DNA of 16,329 bases from Burkholderiaceae bacterium (GCA_947371415.1 CANBPJ010000032.1:1-16329); one strand, 5' to 3'. Positions 5,617 to 13,505 are shown, counted from the first letter of the stretch. Notes: generated by a model not told the origin, from the letters alone. Numbers and translations: made by a program.

Positions 5617-6906
5617 ATGGACACTTTTTTTGATGATTGGCCTTTTATTGGCCAAGTCGCACTAGTCCTATTTTTACTCGCACTCTCCGGCTTTTTTTCT
5701 ATGGCCGAAACCAGCATGCTGTCCTCCAATCGTCATCGCCTACGCGCTATGGCCAATGGTGGCAATGCTGGAGCTGCGCTTGCTGAAAGGCTATTGAAGC
5801 GCATTGATTCGCTATTGTCAGTGCTACTCATTTCCAACAACCTCATCAATACCATCTTGCCAATTTTAGTTACTGGCATAGCACTCCATATTTTTGGTGA
5901 TAGTGGCCTGGTGTTGTCGATTGCCACCCTGGTGGTTGCCTTGCTGATCATTATTTTTAGCGAGATCACGCCAAAAGTGATTGGAGCAGCCTTTCCAGAA
6001 AAAATTGCTAGCAATGTTGGCTGGCTCATTCTCCCGCTCGCCTTCGTACTAAAGCCCCTACTTTGGTTTATCAACAGCTTTGTATCTGGATTAATGCGAG
6101 TTTCTGGATTGCAGACCTCCACTGAAAATAGAGCGATGAGCAAAGAGGAGTTGCGTAGCTTGGTTCTTGAGTCCAATCGCTTTGTCTCGACTCACCATCG
6201 CAACATTTTATTAAATCTATTTAACCTAGAAAATATCTTGGTTGATGATGTAATGACGCCTCGCTCAAAGATTGAAGTGCTAGATATCTCTCGGCCGATT
6301 GATGAAGTCGTGCAACAACTGGAAACTTGTTATCACAATAAATTGCCGGTCTGCGATGGGGACTCTGAACGCATCGTGGGCATACTGTCTGTAAAAAAAG
6401 TACTTTCATTGCTGGGTAACAAAGAACTTCATCACGAAGACTTTCGATCTCTTTTGAATGAGCCCTATTTCATCCCCAGCGGAACACCTGTTCTACAACA
6501 AATGCAATTTTTTCAAGATAACCAAGAACGCTTGAGTCTGGTAGTCAATGAATATGGCGAAGTGCTTGGTCTAGTTACCTTTGAAGACATTGTCGAAGAA
6601 TTAATCGGTGAATTCACAACCTCTTTCTCCAATCTCTCCAATGATCCCCGCTGGCTAGCAGATGGAACTTATTTAGCTAGTGGCACTGCTTCATTGCGAG
6701 ATTTAAATCGCCTCCTCAAACTAGATTTGCCATTGGATGGCCCGCGCACCTTAAATGGTCTTATCTTGGAAAAACTAGAGGCCATTCCTGATTACGACGT
6801 CAGCATTCGGATTGCTGGCGTAGTTATGGATATCGTTCAGTTCGATGAGCATGGAGTGAAAACTGTCAAGCTATACCAGCCCATTACGCAGTCGCATCAA
6901 GATTGA
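5617..6906 (+). CDS. HlyC/CorC (CNNM) family membrane protein with CBS pair
   Basis: This inner-membrane protein has a DUF21/CNNM transmembrane domain (about residues 8–160, with four hydrophobic segments). Family marks are SGFFSMAETSM (24–34), the SNN of LISNNLINT (73–75) and FSEITPKVIG (114–123). A pair of CBS domains follows (about 210–265, starting VDDVMTPRSKI, and about 285–335, ending NEYGEVLGLVTFEDIVEELI). The C-terminal CorC/HlyC 'transporter-associated' domain is about 345–425. Members are linked to Mg2+ or Co2+ efflux or homeostasis, with CBS domains sensing adenine nucleotides; the old link to haemolysin is historical. The length of 429 is normal. The ATG at 5617 has only a weak AGG upstream (5606–5608). 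It heads the pil/coaE/zapD unit, and its stop TGA overlaps the TTG start of pilB. The ion is inferred from the family. Confidence 0.9.
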   Translation: MDTFFDDWPFIGQVALVLFLLALSGFFSMAETSMLSSNRHRLRAMANGGNAGAALAERLLKRIDSLLSVLLISNNLINTILPILVTGIALHIFGDSGLVLSIATLVVALLIIIFSEITPKVIGAAFPEKIASNVGWLILPLAFVLKPLLWFINSFVSGLMRVSGLQTSTENRAMSKEELRSLVLESNRFVSTHHRNILLNLFNLENILVDDVMTPRSKIEVLDISRPIDEVVQQLETCYHNKLPVCDGDSERIVGILSVKKVLSLLGNKELHHEDFRSLLNEPYFIPSGTPVLQQMQFFQDNQERLSLVVNEYGEVLGLVTFEDIVEELIGEFTTSFSNLSNDPRWLADGTYLASGTASLRDLNRLLKLDLPLDGPRTLNGLILEKLEAIPDYDVSIRIAGVVMDIVQFDEHGVKTVKLYQPITQSHQD

Positions 6907-7973
6907 ACGAGCTGCTGCATGACTCACACATTATTCGAACCTGGCATGAAATTGCTGTTCATGCATTAAATACTCGGGCTACGGATATCCATATTGAGGC
7001 AAGATCTCAAGAAACCGTAGTACGCGTGCGAATCGATGGTCGCCTAGCTTTACAAAACCAATATCCGATTGATCTACATGAACGCTTAATAACGCGCATC
7101 AAAATCTTGGCGCGTCTGGATATTGCAGAAAAGCGTTTGCCACAAGATGGGCGCCTGACTATTGGCCATGACTTCAGTCATCCCAATATCGATTGCAGGG
7201 TATCCATCCTTCCTACTCTACATGGCGAAAAAGCCGTAGTCCGCATTCTGCCAAGCCGCCTGGAAGAGCTTTCGTTAGATCAGCTTGGCCTACTGCCAGA
7301 GCAACTGGAGATATTTCAACATGCCATTCATCAAACCAATGGCTTAATTTTGGTGACTGGACCAACAGGCAGTGGGAAAACGCGAACCTTATATAGCTGC
7401 TTAAGCGCGCTGAATCAAGTACAGCGCAATATTTGCTCTGTAGAAGACCCAATTGAAATTAGACTTCCTGGCGTCAATCAAGTGTCCTACCACCCAAAGG
7501 CGGGTTTAGACTTTCCAACGATTATTCGCGCCCTTTTGCGGCAAGATCCTGATGTCATCATGATTGGTGAAATACGTGATGCCGCAAGTGCACAGCTTGC
7601 TATTCAGGCTGCACAAACAGGTCATTTAGTTCTCAGCACTTTGCATACGCGTAATGCAATGGGCGCCTTGAGTCGACTCAAAAGTATTGGCATCGATCAA
7701 GAGTCAATTGAATCCTGCCTTCGCTGTGTCAGCTCTCAAAGACTGATTCGCAAACGCTGCAATCAATGCGGACAGGCTCCCAGCAAAGCAGCTTGCCACA
7801 TCTGTGGAGGATCTGGATATTTTGGCCGCATTGGTGTCCATGAAGTTTTAGGTAGCAAAGAGTTGCTTGAATCAGCTCGCCCTTTAGACCTCTACTCTGC
7901 AGGCATGCAATCGGTACAGTCCGGCTTAATAGATCAGGCCTCCCTAGATTGCGAGCTTGGCACTTGGCATTAA
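6903..7973 (+). CDS. pilB: Type IV pilus/type II secretion assembly ATPase, short form (PilB/GspE family)
   Basis: This cytoplasmic hexameric ATPase powers pilin or pseudopilin polymerisation. ATDIHIEA (residues 26–33) opens the N2-type domain. Walker A is GPTGSGKT (153–160), the Asp box is SVEDPIEI (179–186), Walker B is DVIMIGEIRD (217–226), and the His box is TGHLVLSTLHT (239–249). A zinc-type pair CNQC…CHIC has Cys at 286, 289, 298 and 301. The motifs and the four cysteines are PilB/GspE-like, not PilT-like. At 356 residues it lacks the N-terminal domain of full-length PilB (about 560). TTG at 6903 is the only possible start: the frame is stopped at 6846–6848 and no other start codon precedes the ATDIHIE motif. 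That TTG shares TTGA with the stop of the gene before it, so translation is probably coupled. Its 3′ end overlaps pilC. Confidence 0.88.
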   Translation: MNELLHDSHIIRTWHEIAVHALNTRATDIHIEARSQETVVRVRIDGRLALQNQYPIDLHERLITRIKILARLDIAEKRLPQDGRLTIGHDFSHPNIDCRVSILPTLHGEKAVVRILPSRLEELSLDQLGLLPEQLEIFQHAIHQTNGLILVTGPTGSGKTRTLYSCLSALNQVQRNICSVEDPIEIRLPGVNQVSYHPKAGLDFPTIIRALLRQDPDVIMIGEIRDAASAQLAIQAAQTGHLVLSTLHTRNAMGALSRLKSIGIDQESIESCLRCVSSQRLIRKRCNQCGQAPSKAACHICGGSGYFGRIGVHEVLGSKELLESARPLDLYSAGMQSVQSGLIDQASLDCELGTWH

Positions 7974-9037
7974 TCAGAGTGCTCTTAAATAAAAATCTCA
8001 GTAAATCTGAGCAACTGCATTTTGCCCAGCAAATGCTTGCCCTACTTCAAGCTGGGCTTCCTTTGCTCAATGCAATTCAATTACTAATCCGATCTGCACC
8101 GAAATCTTGGCAAATTTGGCTGGAGAATATTCGCTCCCTTCTCCAAAAGGGTAATAGCTTTTCTTTTTGCTTAGGCGCACAAGATGGAAAGTTTTCCCAA
8201 GAATTTACAAACCTCATTCGGGTCAGCGAGAGATCTGGTGATCTCAGTTTGGCACTGCGCACGATTTCTCAACAACTCGAATCCCAAATTGAATTGCGCA
8301 GAAAAGTACAACAGTCCTTGACCTATCCCGTAATCACACTCGCAACTTCATTTCTGCTGGTACTGGTGATGATGGTCTGGGTTGTGCCCGTTTTTAAAGA
8401 AGTCTTTGGAAATTTTAATGCAGAGTTGCCAGCACCCACTAGAATGCTGATTGCTATCTCCACAGGAATCCAAGAATACTTTTTAGAAATTTCTGCGGCG
8501 ATATTGGTCATGGCTACCGGCTTTATATTCGCATGGCTCAACTCTAGCTCGCTCCAGAAATGCTGTGACGTCCTCCTATTACGAATTCCGTTTTTTGGAA
8601 ATCTGTTTAGGCTGGCAACACTTAGTCATTGGTGTCGAACTTTAGGTCATTTATTAGAAACTGGGTTACCACTGCCTGATGCGCTGCGTGTAAGCGCACA
8701 ATCCTCTAATCACTGGGTAAGCCATGACTTCAGTGCTGAAATCTTTAAACATCTCACTCGTGGCTGGCCTTTAGGGGAGTCACTTAAACGAGCAGACCCT
8801 AAATCGCGCCTGCTTGATATAGAGACATTGTTACTACTGCATATCGGTGCTGAAAGTGGAGGATTGGCTGAGATGCTGAATAAGCGCGCTACCGCCCTAG
8901 GTTCACAGCTAAGTAGTCGACTAAGCACGCTTAGCCAAAGCCTGGAGCCCGCACTTATTCTTTTAGTAGGGGTCATCATCGGCAGCTTAGTCATAATCCT
9001 ATATCTACCCATCTTCAATTTAGGACAAATCGTTTAG
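7949..9037 (+). CDS. pilC: Type IV pilus/type II secretion inner-membrane platform protein (PilC/GspF family)
   Basis: This polytopic platform protein sits in the inner membrane under the pilus and engages the PilB ATPase. It holds two T2SSF repeats (about residues 22–150 and 225–355). The paired signatures are VSERSGDLSLAL (92–103) and HIGAESGGLAEML (298–310). Three membrane segments lie near 125–149, 178–197 and 333–357. VVPVFKEVFG and the C-terminal YLPIFNLGQIV are typical. The length of 362 is slightly short because the N-terminal tail is minimal. The start is unsure: TTG at 7949 is the most upstream choice (25-base overlap with pilB), with TTG 7964 and GTG 7979 as alternatives. No ATG exists before residue 29, already inside the conserved domain, so a non-ATG start is forced. 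There is no strong ribosome site, so coupling to pilB is likely. Confidence 0.88.
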   Translation: MRAWHLALIRVLLNKNLSKSEQLHFAQQMLALLQAGLPLLNAIQLLIRSAPKSWQIWLENIRSLLQKGNSFSFCLGAQDGKFSQEFTNLIRVSERSGDLSLALRTISQQLESQIELRRKVQQSLTYPVITLATSFLLVLVMMVWVVPVFKEVFGNFNAELPAPTRMLIAISTGIQEYFLEISAAILVMATGFIFAWLNSSSLQKCCDVLLLRIPFFGNLFRLATLSHWCRTLGHLLETGLPLPDALRVSAQSSNHWVSHDFSAEIFKHLTRGWPLGESLKRADPKSRLLDIETLLLLHIGAESGGLAEMLNKRATALGSQLSSRLSTLSQSLEPALILLVGVIIGSLVIILYLPIFNLGQIV

Positions 9038-9537
9038 TGGACCCCAAAACAAGCATCTGGATCATTAAATCCCTGTTGATATTGGCTCTGCTTTACTTGG
9101 CCTATACAGATTGGCGCACGTTTCGCCTACCCAATGTAATCACATTCCCCTTGATCATCTTAGGCATCACTTTTAACTGGGTCTCTGAGCTACGCCTGAC
9201 ATCGCCGTCGTCCGCACTCATTGGGGCGATCTTAGGGTTTGGCTCACTCTGGGCATTAAATGCTGGCTATCGTCTACTCAAACACCGCAACGGAATCGGC
9301 ATGGGTGATGCAAAGCTTTTGGCTGCATTGGGTGCGTGTCTTGGTTGGGGAGCCCTCCCGAGCATTCTCCTCATAGCCTCCATCACGGGTCTTCTTGGTG
9401 GCATCACCTGGCTAACCTGGAATCGTCATCGGCTACATCAAGCCTTTCCTTTTGGCCCCTTTTTAGCTATTGCTGGCATCATTGAGTTGTTATGGCCTCA
9501 ACTCATTCAAACCCTGATCCTGCCCAGGCTGATCTAA
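9037..9537 (+). CDS. pilD: Prepilin peptidase (A24 family), peptidase half only
   Basis: This membrane aspartic peptidase cleaves the leader of prepilins on the cytoplasmic side. The two catalytic aspartates are D25 in YTDWRTFRLPN and D91 in the G-x-G-D motif GIGMGDAKLLAALGACLGW. FPFGPFLAIAG (137–147) is the usual C-terminal mark of PilD. About five hydrophobic segments are seen. At 166 residues it corresponds only to the A24 peptidase domain. The N-terminal domain with its cysteines, which accompanies pilin N-methylation in full-length PilD (about 270–290), is absent, and the upstream sequence is pilC. The start is GTG at 9037, whose first base is the last base of the pilC stop; AGGA at 9022–9025 is a loose ribosome site. 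The 3′ end overlaps coaE by 46 bases. Confidence 0.87.
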   Translation: MDPKTSIWIIKSLLILALLYLAYTDWRTFRLPNVITFPLIILGITFNWVSELRLTSPSSALIGAILGFGSLWALNAGYRLLKHRNGIGMGDAKLLAALGACLGWGALPSILLIASITGLLGGITWLTWNRHRLHQAFPFGPFLAIAGIIELLWPQLIQTLILPRLI

Positions 9538-10178
9538 AAGCTTTAAAAGGGACGATTCCCTTAATTGGCTTAACCGGTGGCATTGGATCCGGCAAGACCG
9601 CAGTCAGTGACTTACTGGGCGCGCTCGGGGCTGGGATTATCGACACAGATTTGATTTCCCATCAAATTACCGCTTCCGGTGGTAAAGCCATTCCATTGAT
9701 TGCCAAGGCATTTGGGGCTGAATTTATTGATCCCCAAGGTGCCCTGAATCGCCCCAAAATGCGTACTTTGGTCTTTGGAGACCCCAAGGCCCGGCAGTCC
9801 TTGGAGAAAATTACCCACCCCTTGATTCAGCAAGAAACTGCTAAACAGGCCTTTGAGCTCGCAAAGTCGGGAGTGCCTTACCTAGTTTTTGTTGTTCCTC
9901 TTTTGATTGAATCAGGATCATGGATAAAACTCATTGACTATCTTGTCGTGGTGGATTGCCCCGAAAAAACCCAAATAGAAAGAGTGATGCGCCGCAACAA
10001 TATGACTCGCCCAGACGTGGAAAATATACTTAAAGTGCAAACTAGCCGAGCCACTCGGCTCGCTGCCGCTAATGCGGTGATTCAAAATCAGGGCAGACTG
10101 GATGACCTCAAACCAGAGGTTTTAACTCTGCACCAGGAAATACTCAGAATTCAGGAAGAGCCCCTGAGTTCGTCATAG
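9492..10178 (+). CDS. coaE: Dephospho-CoA kinase
   Basis: The enzyme makes the last step of coenzyme A synthesis, phosphorylating the ribose 3′-hydroxyl of dephospho-CoA with ATP. The P-loop is GLTGGIGSGKT (residues 26–36), followed by the DTD motif (51–53). The lid and CoA region includes VVPLLIESG (about 134–142) and VMRRNNMTRPDVE. At 228 residues it is some 20 longer than E. coli CoaE. The surplus is an N-terminal tail of about 17 residues encoded inside the 3′ end of pilD. No ATG, GTG or TTG lies between 9492 and the P-loop, so the ATG at 9492 and the 46-base overlap appear necessary. It is followed after 11 bases by zapD, and the pilD–coaE–zapD order is usual in beta- and gammaproteobacteria. 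Confidence 0.96.
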   Translation: MASTHSNPDPAQADLKALKGTIPLIGLTGGIGSGKTAVSDLLGALGAGIIDTDLISHQITASGGKAIPLIAKAFGAEFIDPQGALNRPKMRTLVFGDPKARQSLEKITHPLIQQETAKQAFELAKSGVPYLVFVVPLLIESGSWIKLIDYLVVVDCPEKTQIERVMRRNNMTRPDVENILKVQTSRATRLAAANAVIQNQGRLDDLKPEVLTLHQEILRIQEEPLSSS

Positions 10179-10189
10179 AATATAGGCTT

Positions 10190-10942
10190 GTGATTGTCTA
10201 CGAATACCCCTTCAATGAATTAGTCCGAAGCATGCTTCGGCTGGAGTATTTGTTCGCCCGCTTCAACCACTTCCTACGATCTGATGATCCTGAGCTTCAC
10301 CACAATGCGATTGCCATGTTGTTTGATTTGGGTGATATTGGTTCTCGAGGCGACATTAAGTCTTTATTACTCAAAGAATTCGAGCGTCAAAAATATACTT
10401 TGAATGGCTTAAAGTCTTCCCAAAAAGTAGATCAAGAGGCGCTTTCACAAACACTAGCTGAAATTGATAAAGCCGCCCTCAATATTAATCAGTCTATGGG
10501 CAAACCGAATGCAATCATTAGTGAAAGTGAATGGCTTAATGCTATTCGTACTCGCTTAAATATTCCCGGTGGCACGAGTCCAATTGATCTACCGAGCTAC
10601 CACGCTTGGAAAAATACCCCGTCGACTCAACGCAGAGAATTGCTAGAAAAATACGTTGCACCACTATTGCCATGGCATGAGGCTTGTCAAATTTTCTTAC
10701 GCTTATTACGTCAATCTGGCGAAGCTAAAGATGTGGTTGCACATCAAGGCTCTTATCAACAAGCGCCATCCGGTAAAGTTTATCAATTGATGCGAATTGC
10801 TATCGAAGATGATGCGCTTTTCTCTGAGATCAGCGCGAATAAATATTTACTATCTATTCGTTTTCTAAAAGCGGATCGAGATAAAAAACCTCAAATCATC
10901 AATGAGGATGTGCCTTTTAGACTCACCCTCTGCCAGCTCTAA
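10190..10942 (+). CDS. zapD: Cell division protein ZapD (YacF)
   Basis: ZapD binds the C-terminal tail of FtsZ and bundles its filaments, supporting the Z ring at midcell. The N terminus MIVYEYPFNELVRSMLRLEYLF matches the start of the family, and the helical body LFDLGDIGSRGDIKSLLLKE (about 45–64) and the C-terminal β-rich end RFLKADRDKKPQIINEDVPF are typical. The length of 250 is normal. GTG at 10190 is the start that fits the family; AGG at 10184–10186 is too close to be a good ribosome site, and the next Met is residue 15. It is 11 bases past coaE and the last gene of the + unit. It converges on the mutT-type gene with a four-base overlap of stops and no room for a terminator between them. 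Confidence 0.94.
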   Translation: MIVYEYPFNELVRSMLRLEYLFARFNHFLRSDDPELHHNAIAMLFDLGDIGSRGDIKSLLLKEFERQKYTLNGLKSSQKVDQEALSQTLAEIDKAALNINQSMGKPNAIISESEWLNAIRTRLNIPGGTSPIDLPSYHAWKNTPSTQRRELLEKYVAPLLPWHEACQIFLRLLRQSGEAKDVVAHQGSYQQAPSGKVYQLMRIAIEDDALFSEISANKYLLSIRFLKADRDKKPQIINEDVPFRLTLCQL

Positions 10943-11355
10943 ATCTTTAGTAGCCTGAGTTTTTCTAGCATCGGCCACGCCGCCGGCAATAAAGGCTCAA
11001 CCGTTGGAATTGCATCTCCGAGTAATTGCCAGGATAGCAACTGCCCCTCGCACCCCTTGGGTACTCCACTCCATTTACGGATAATGCTGACATGTAAGCG
11101 TACATAAGCATGGGGATAGTCGTGCTCTAAAACGACTAGCTCTTCGCTAGACTCGATATCAATCCCTAGCTCCTCCTGCAATTCGCGTTTCAGCGCTGAA
11201 AATACAGATTCGCCAATTTCAATTTTGCCACCCGGAACTTCCCAGTAACCTGCATAAGGCTTACCTTCTGGGCGCTGACCCAAGAGATAGCGACCTTCTG
11301 AATCCAATAAGATCCCAGCGGCAACTTCCGTTACGGGGCGATTGAATTCATTCAT
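10939..11355 (-). CDS. mutT: NUDIX hydrolase, MutT-type (8-oxo-dGTP diphosphatase)
   Basis: MutT-type enzymes hydrolyse oxidised dGTP to the monophosphate and so prevent A:T to C:G errors. The Nudix box G-x5-E-x7-R-E-U-x-E-E-x-G-U is complete from G43 to I65 (E49, R57, E58, E61, E62, G64). VAAGILLDSEGRYLLGQRPEG and YAGYWEVPGG before it are the usual MutT strand and loop. The 138-residue length fits MutT. The ATG at 11355 is 14 bases after the ATPase stop, and the ribosome site is weak. It is the last gene of the − run secA–argJ–ATPase–mutT. The substrate is inferred from family likeness and this conserved location; other Nudix substrates are possible. Confidence 0.9.
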   Translation of the reverse strand: MNEFNRPVTEVAAGILLDSEGRYLLGQRPEGKPYAGYWEVPGGKIEIGESVFSALKRELQEELGIDIESSEELVVLEHDYPHAYVRLHVSIIRKWSGVPKGCEGQLLSWQLLGDAIPTVEPLLPAAWPMLEKLRLLKI

Positions 11356-11369
11356 CAGGGGTCAACTGC

Positions 11370-12230
11370 TTAAGCAGTATGTGAGCCAGCCCAATGCTTG
11401 GCGAACTGCCAAGCTACACGACCAGAACGTGAACCACGTTCTAAGGCCCAAACCAGCGCCTCGGCTCGCGCACTTTCTATTTGTGCATCACTTAAGCCAA
11501 AATGGCGCAACCAATGTGCAACGATTTCAAGATACTCATCTTGTTTTGGCGGATAGAAAGAAAGCCATAATCCAAACCGCTCAGAAAGAGAAATCTTTTC
11601 TTCAACCACTTCACCTGGATGTATCTCGCCATCATCGCTATGAGAATAGCTTAGGTTGTCCTTCATATGTTCAGGCAAAAGGTGTCGGCGGTTGGATGTG
11701 GCGTAAATCAAAATATTGTCGACTTGCGCAGATACCGAGCCATCCAATGCTGACTTCATAGCCTTATAGCCAGATTCACCATCTTCAAATGAAAGATCAT
11801 CGCAAAAAATAATAAATCGCTCTGGCCGATCACCCAGCAAATCAGTAATGTCAGCCAAATCAGCTAAATGTTCTTTTTCCACTTCAACTAAGCGCAGGCC
11901 CTGGCTAGCAAACTCATGCAAGCTTGCCTTAATCAGCGAGGACTTGCCTGTACCTCTCGCACCAGTTAATAAAATATTATTTGCTGGTTTTTTTTGAATA
12001 AAGTTTTTAGTGTTATCGCGAATAGCATCGCGTTGACGATCGATATTTTTTAGATCTTCAAAAGAAATATCCGCTACATGTTTCACTGGCTGCAAAAATC
12101 CAATGCTACCAAAGATACTGTCGCGACGACGCCATCTAAAAGCAGTCGAAGACTTCCACTGCTCTTCTGTTAACTGCTTTGGTAAAAATGTTTCAAGGTG
12201 ACTCAGAAGTTGCTCTAGTTTTTCATTCAT
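11370..12230 (-). CDS. ATP-binding protein of the DUF815 AAA+ family
   Basis: This cytoplasmic P-loop protein has unknown biological role. After an N-terminal helical part (about residues 1–80) the AAA+ core shows Walker A GARGTGKSS (90–98), Walker B FIIFCDDLSFE (139–149), a sensor-1-like asparagine in ATSNRRHLL (N180) and a box-VII-like arginine in ISLSERFGLWL. The C-terminal SGRVAWQFAKHW looks like the sensor-2 helix region. The length of 286 is normal. The ATG at 12230 has AGGA nine bases upstream (12240–12243), and that ribosome site overlaps the argJ stop, which suggests coupled translation. It is sandwiched between argJ and mutT, an order I know from Burkholderiales, but the location does not reveal a function. 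Confidence 0.9.
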   Translation of the reverse strand: MNEKLEQLLSHLETFLPKQLTEEQWKSSTAFRWRRRDSIFGSIGFLQPVKHVADISFEDLKNIDRQRDAIRDNTKNFIQKKPANNILLTGARGTGKSSLIKASLHEFASQGLRLVEVEKEHLADLADITDLLGDRPERFIIFCDDLSFEDGESGYKAMKSALDGSVSAQVDNILIYATSNRRHLLPEHMKDNLSYSHSDDGEIHPGEVVEEKISLSERFGLWLSFYPPKQDEYLEIVAHWLRHFGLSDAQIESARAEALVWALERGSRSGRVAWQFAKHWAGSHTA

Positions 12231-12241
12231 TTCACGATTTC

Positions 12242-13477
12242 CTATGAGCGGTAATCAGCATTAATGGAAACGTAATCATGTGATAAATCACAAGTCCACA
12301 TGGTCTGCTGTGCCGATCCACGGCCCAAATCAATCTTGACGGTAATTTCATCTGCCTGCATCACCCTTTGGCCATCAGCCTCCTGATAGTCGGGATTGCG
12401 TCCGCCATTCTTAGCAACCCATACATCTCCAAGCCACATTTGTACTTGATTTACGTCGAGATCGGTAATGCCAGCATAACCAATAGCAGCAAGGATTCGA
12501 CCTAAATTGGGATCACTGGCAAAGAAGGCTGTTTTCACTAATGGGGAATGGGCAACTGCTTCAGCTACTAAGCGACACTCTTCACCCGTCTTACCACCCT
12601 GCACATCAATCGTAATAAATTTAGTTGCACCTTCGCCATCCCTCACGATCATTTGCGCCAATTTGCGAGCAAGGTCAATTAAGGCCACTCGAACTGAGCC
12701 ATAACTTGGATCTTCAACTGATGCAATTTGCACTGACGATTGGCCAGTCGCCATAATAATGAAAGAATCATTAGTTGAGGTATCACCATCAATCGTAATA
12801 GCATTAAATGAAAGATCGGCAACCTCACGAGTCAAGGAGGCTAAAAGGCCGGGCGCAAAACCAGCATCTGTTGCGATGAAGCCCAGCATGGTCGCCATAT
12901 TCGGATGAATCATTCCGGCGCCCTTGCAAATACCTGTGATCGTAACGAGACCAGCGGGAGTATCCACTGTCATAGACGTAGCCTTAGGCTGCGTATCCGT
13001 TGTCATGATCGCTTCTGCGGCATCAAACCAATGATCTTCACCTAAATTTGAAACTGCCTTAGGTAAAGCGCCGATTAACTTAGCAATCGGTAGCGGCTCC
13101 AAAATCACACCTGTAGAAAAAGGTAGGACCTGCTCAGGATTCAACTTCAATTCTTTTGCTAATGCATCACAGGTTGCTAAGGCATCTTTCAAACCTTGTT
13201 CACCGGTACCCGCATTTGCATTTCCAGTATTCACTACGAGAGCACGAATCTCACCTTTAGCACCATCTTGGGCGAGATGCTCTCGGCACACCTGAACTGG
13301 CGCAGCGCAGAAACGATTTAAGGTAAAGACTCCTGCAACCTGAGAGCCGGGAACCAAAGTCATCACTAGGAGGTCCTTGCGATTAACCTTTTTAATTCCA
13401 GCTTCGGCAATACCCATCTGAAAACCTTTGACAGGCTTTAGTTGGTCTTTTTGGGGGAGGGGTAAGTTAACTGTCAT
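12242..13477 (-). CDS. argJ: Bifunctional glutamate N-acetyltransferase/amino-acid acetyltransferase ArgJ
   Basis: ArgJ recycles the acetyl group from N-acetylornithine to glutamate, and in bifunctional forms also acetylates glutamate from acetyl-CoA, in the cyclic arginine pathway. The precursor cuts itself before a threonine nucleophile. Here the KGAGMIHPNMATMLGF motif places the cut between A195 and T196, giving α and β chains of about 195 and 216 residues. VVNTGNANAGTGEQG (81–95) and PFSTGVILEPLP (119–130, the oxyanion T–G) are intact. The length of 411 is normal. The ATG at 13477 has no visible ribosome site. A TACAAT box at 13487–13492 would start mRNA almost at the codon. It follows secA after 71 bp that include a hairpin. 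Whether it also uses acetyl-CoA is inferred from the family. Confidence 0.97.
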   Translation of the reverse strand: MTVNLPLPQKDQLKPVKGFQMGIAEAGIKKVNRKDLLVMTLVPGSQVAGVFTLNRFCAAPVQVCREHLAQDGAKGEIRALVVNTGNANAGTGEQGLKDALATCDALAKELKLNPEQVLPFSTGVILEPLPIAKLIGALPKAVSNLGEDHWFDAAEAIMTTDTQPKATSMTVDTPAGLVTITGICKGAGMIHPNMATMLGFIATDAGFAPGLLASLTREVADLSFNAITIDGDTSTNDSFIIMATGQSSVQIASVEDPSYGSVRVALIDLARKLAQMIVRDGEGATKFITIDVQGGKTGEECRLVAEAVAHSPLVKTAFFASDPNLGRILAAIGYAGITDLDVNQVQMWLGDVWVAKNGGRNPDYQEADGQRVMQADEITVKIDLGRGSAQQTMWTCDLSHDYVSINADYRS

Positions 13478-13486
13478 GATCTGAGA

Positions 13487-13492
13487 ATTGTA
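13487..13492 (-). promoter_or_regulatory. Possible −10 box of argJ
   Basis: TACAAT on − matches 5 of 6 bases of the −10 consensus. The expected start of transcription is about three bases before the argJ ATG. No good −35 box is found 17 bp upstream, where the sequence is the stem of a hairpin. Weak on its own. Confidence 0.28.
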
Positions 13493-13505
13493 GATGAGGC
13501 CTCGC

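Noticed and set aside
5733..6176. A 147-codon − frame opposite the CorC-family gene
   Set aside because: It mirrors the DUF21 coding sequence; no ribosome site or family signature.
6903..7973. Naming the ATPase PilT (retraction), because of its short length
   Set aside because: ATDIHIE, the PGVNQV/GLDF stretch and the four-cysteine motif are PilB/GspE features, and PilC and PilD follow directly; only the length resembles PilT.
1369..10178. A CoA-synthesis link between the panE-like gene and coaE
   Set aside because: They are 7 kb apart, on opposite strands and in different units; coaE's place beside pilD and zapD is common in proteobacteria, so the link is coincidence.
11342..11761. A 139-codon open frame on + opposite the DUF815 ATPase
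   Set aside because: It is antisense to a well-recognised AAA+ gene, has no family likeness and no ribosome site; its composition (rich in H, Q, R, K) is typical of a shadow frame.
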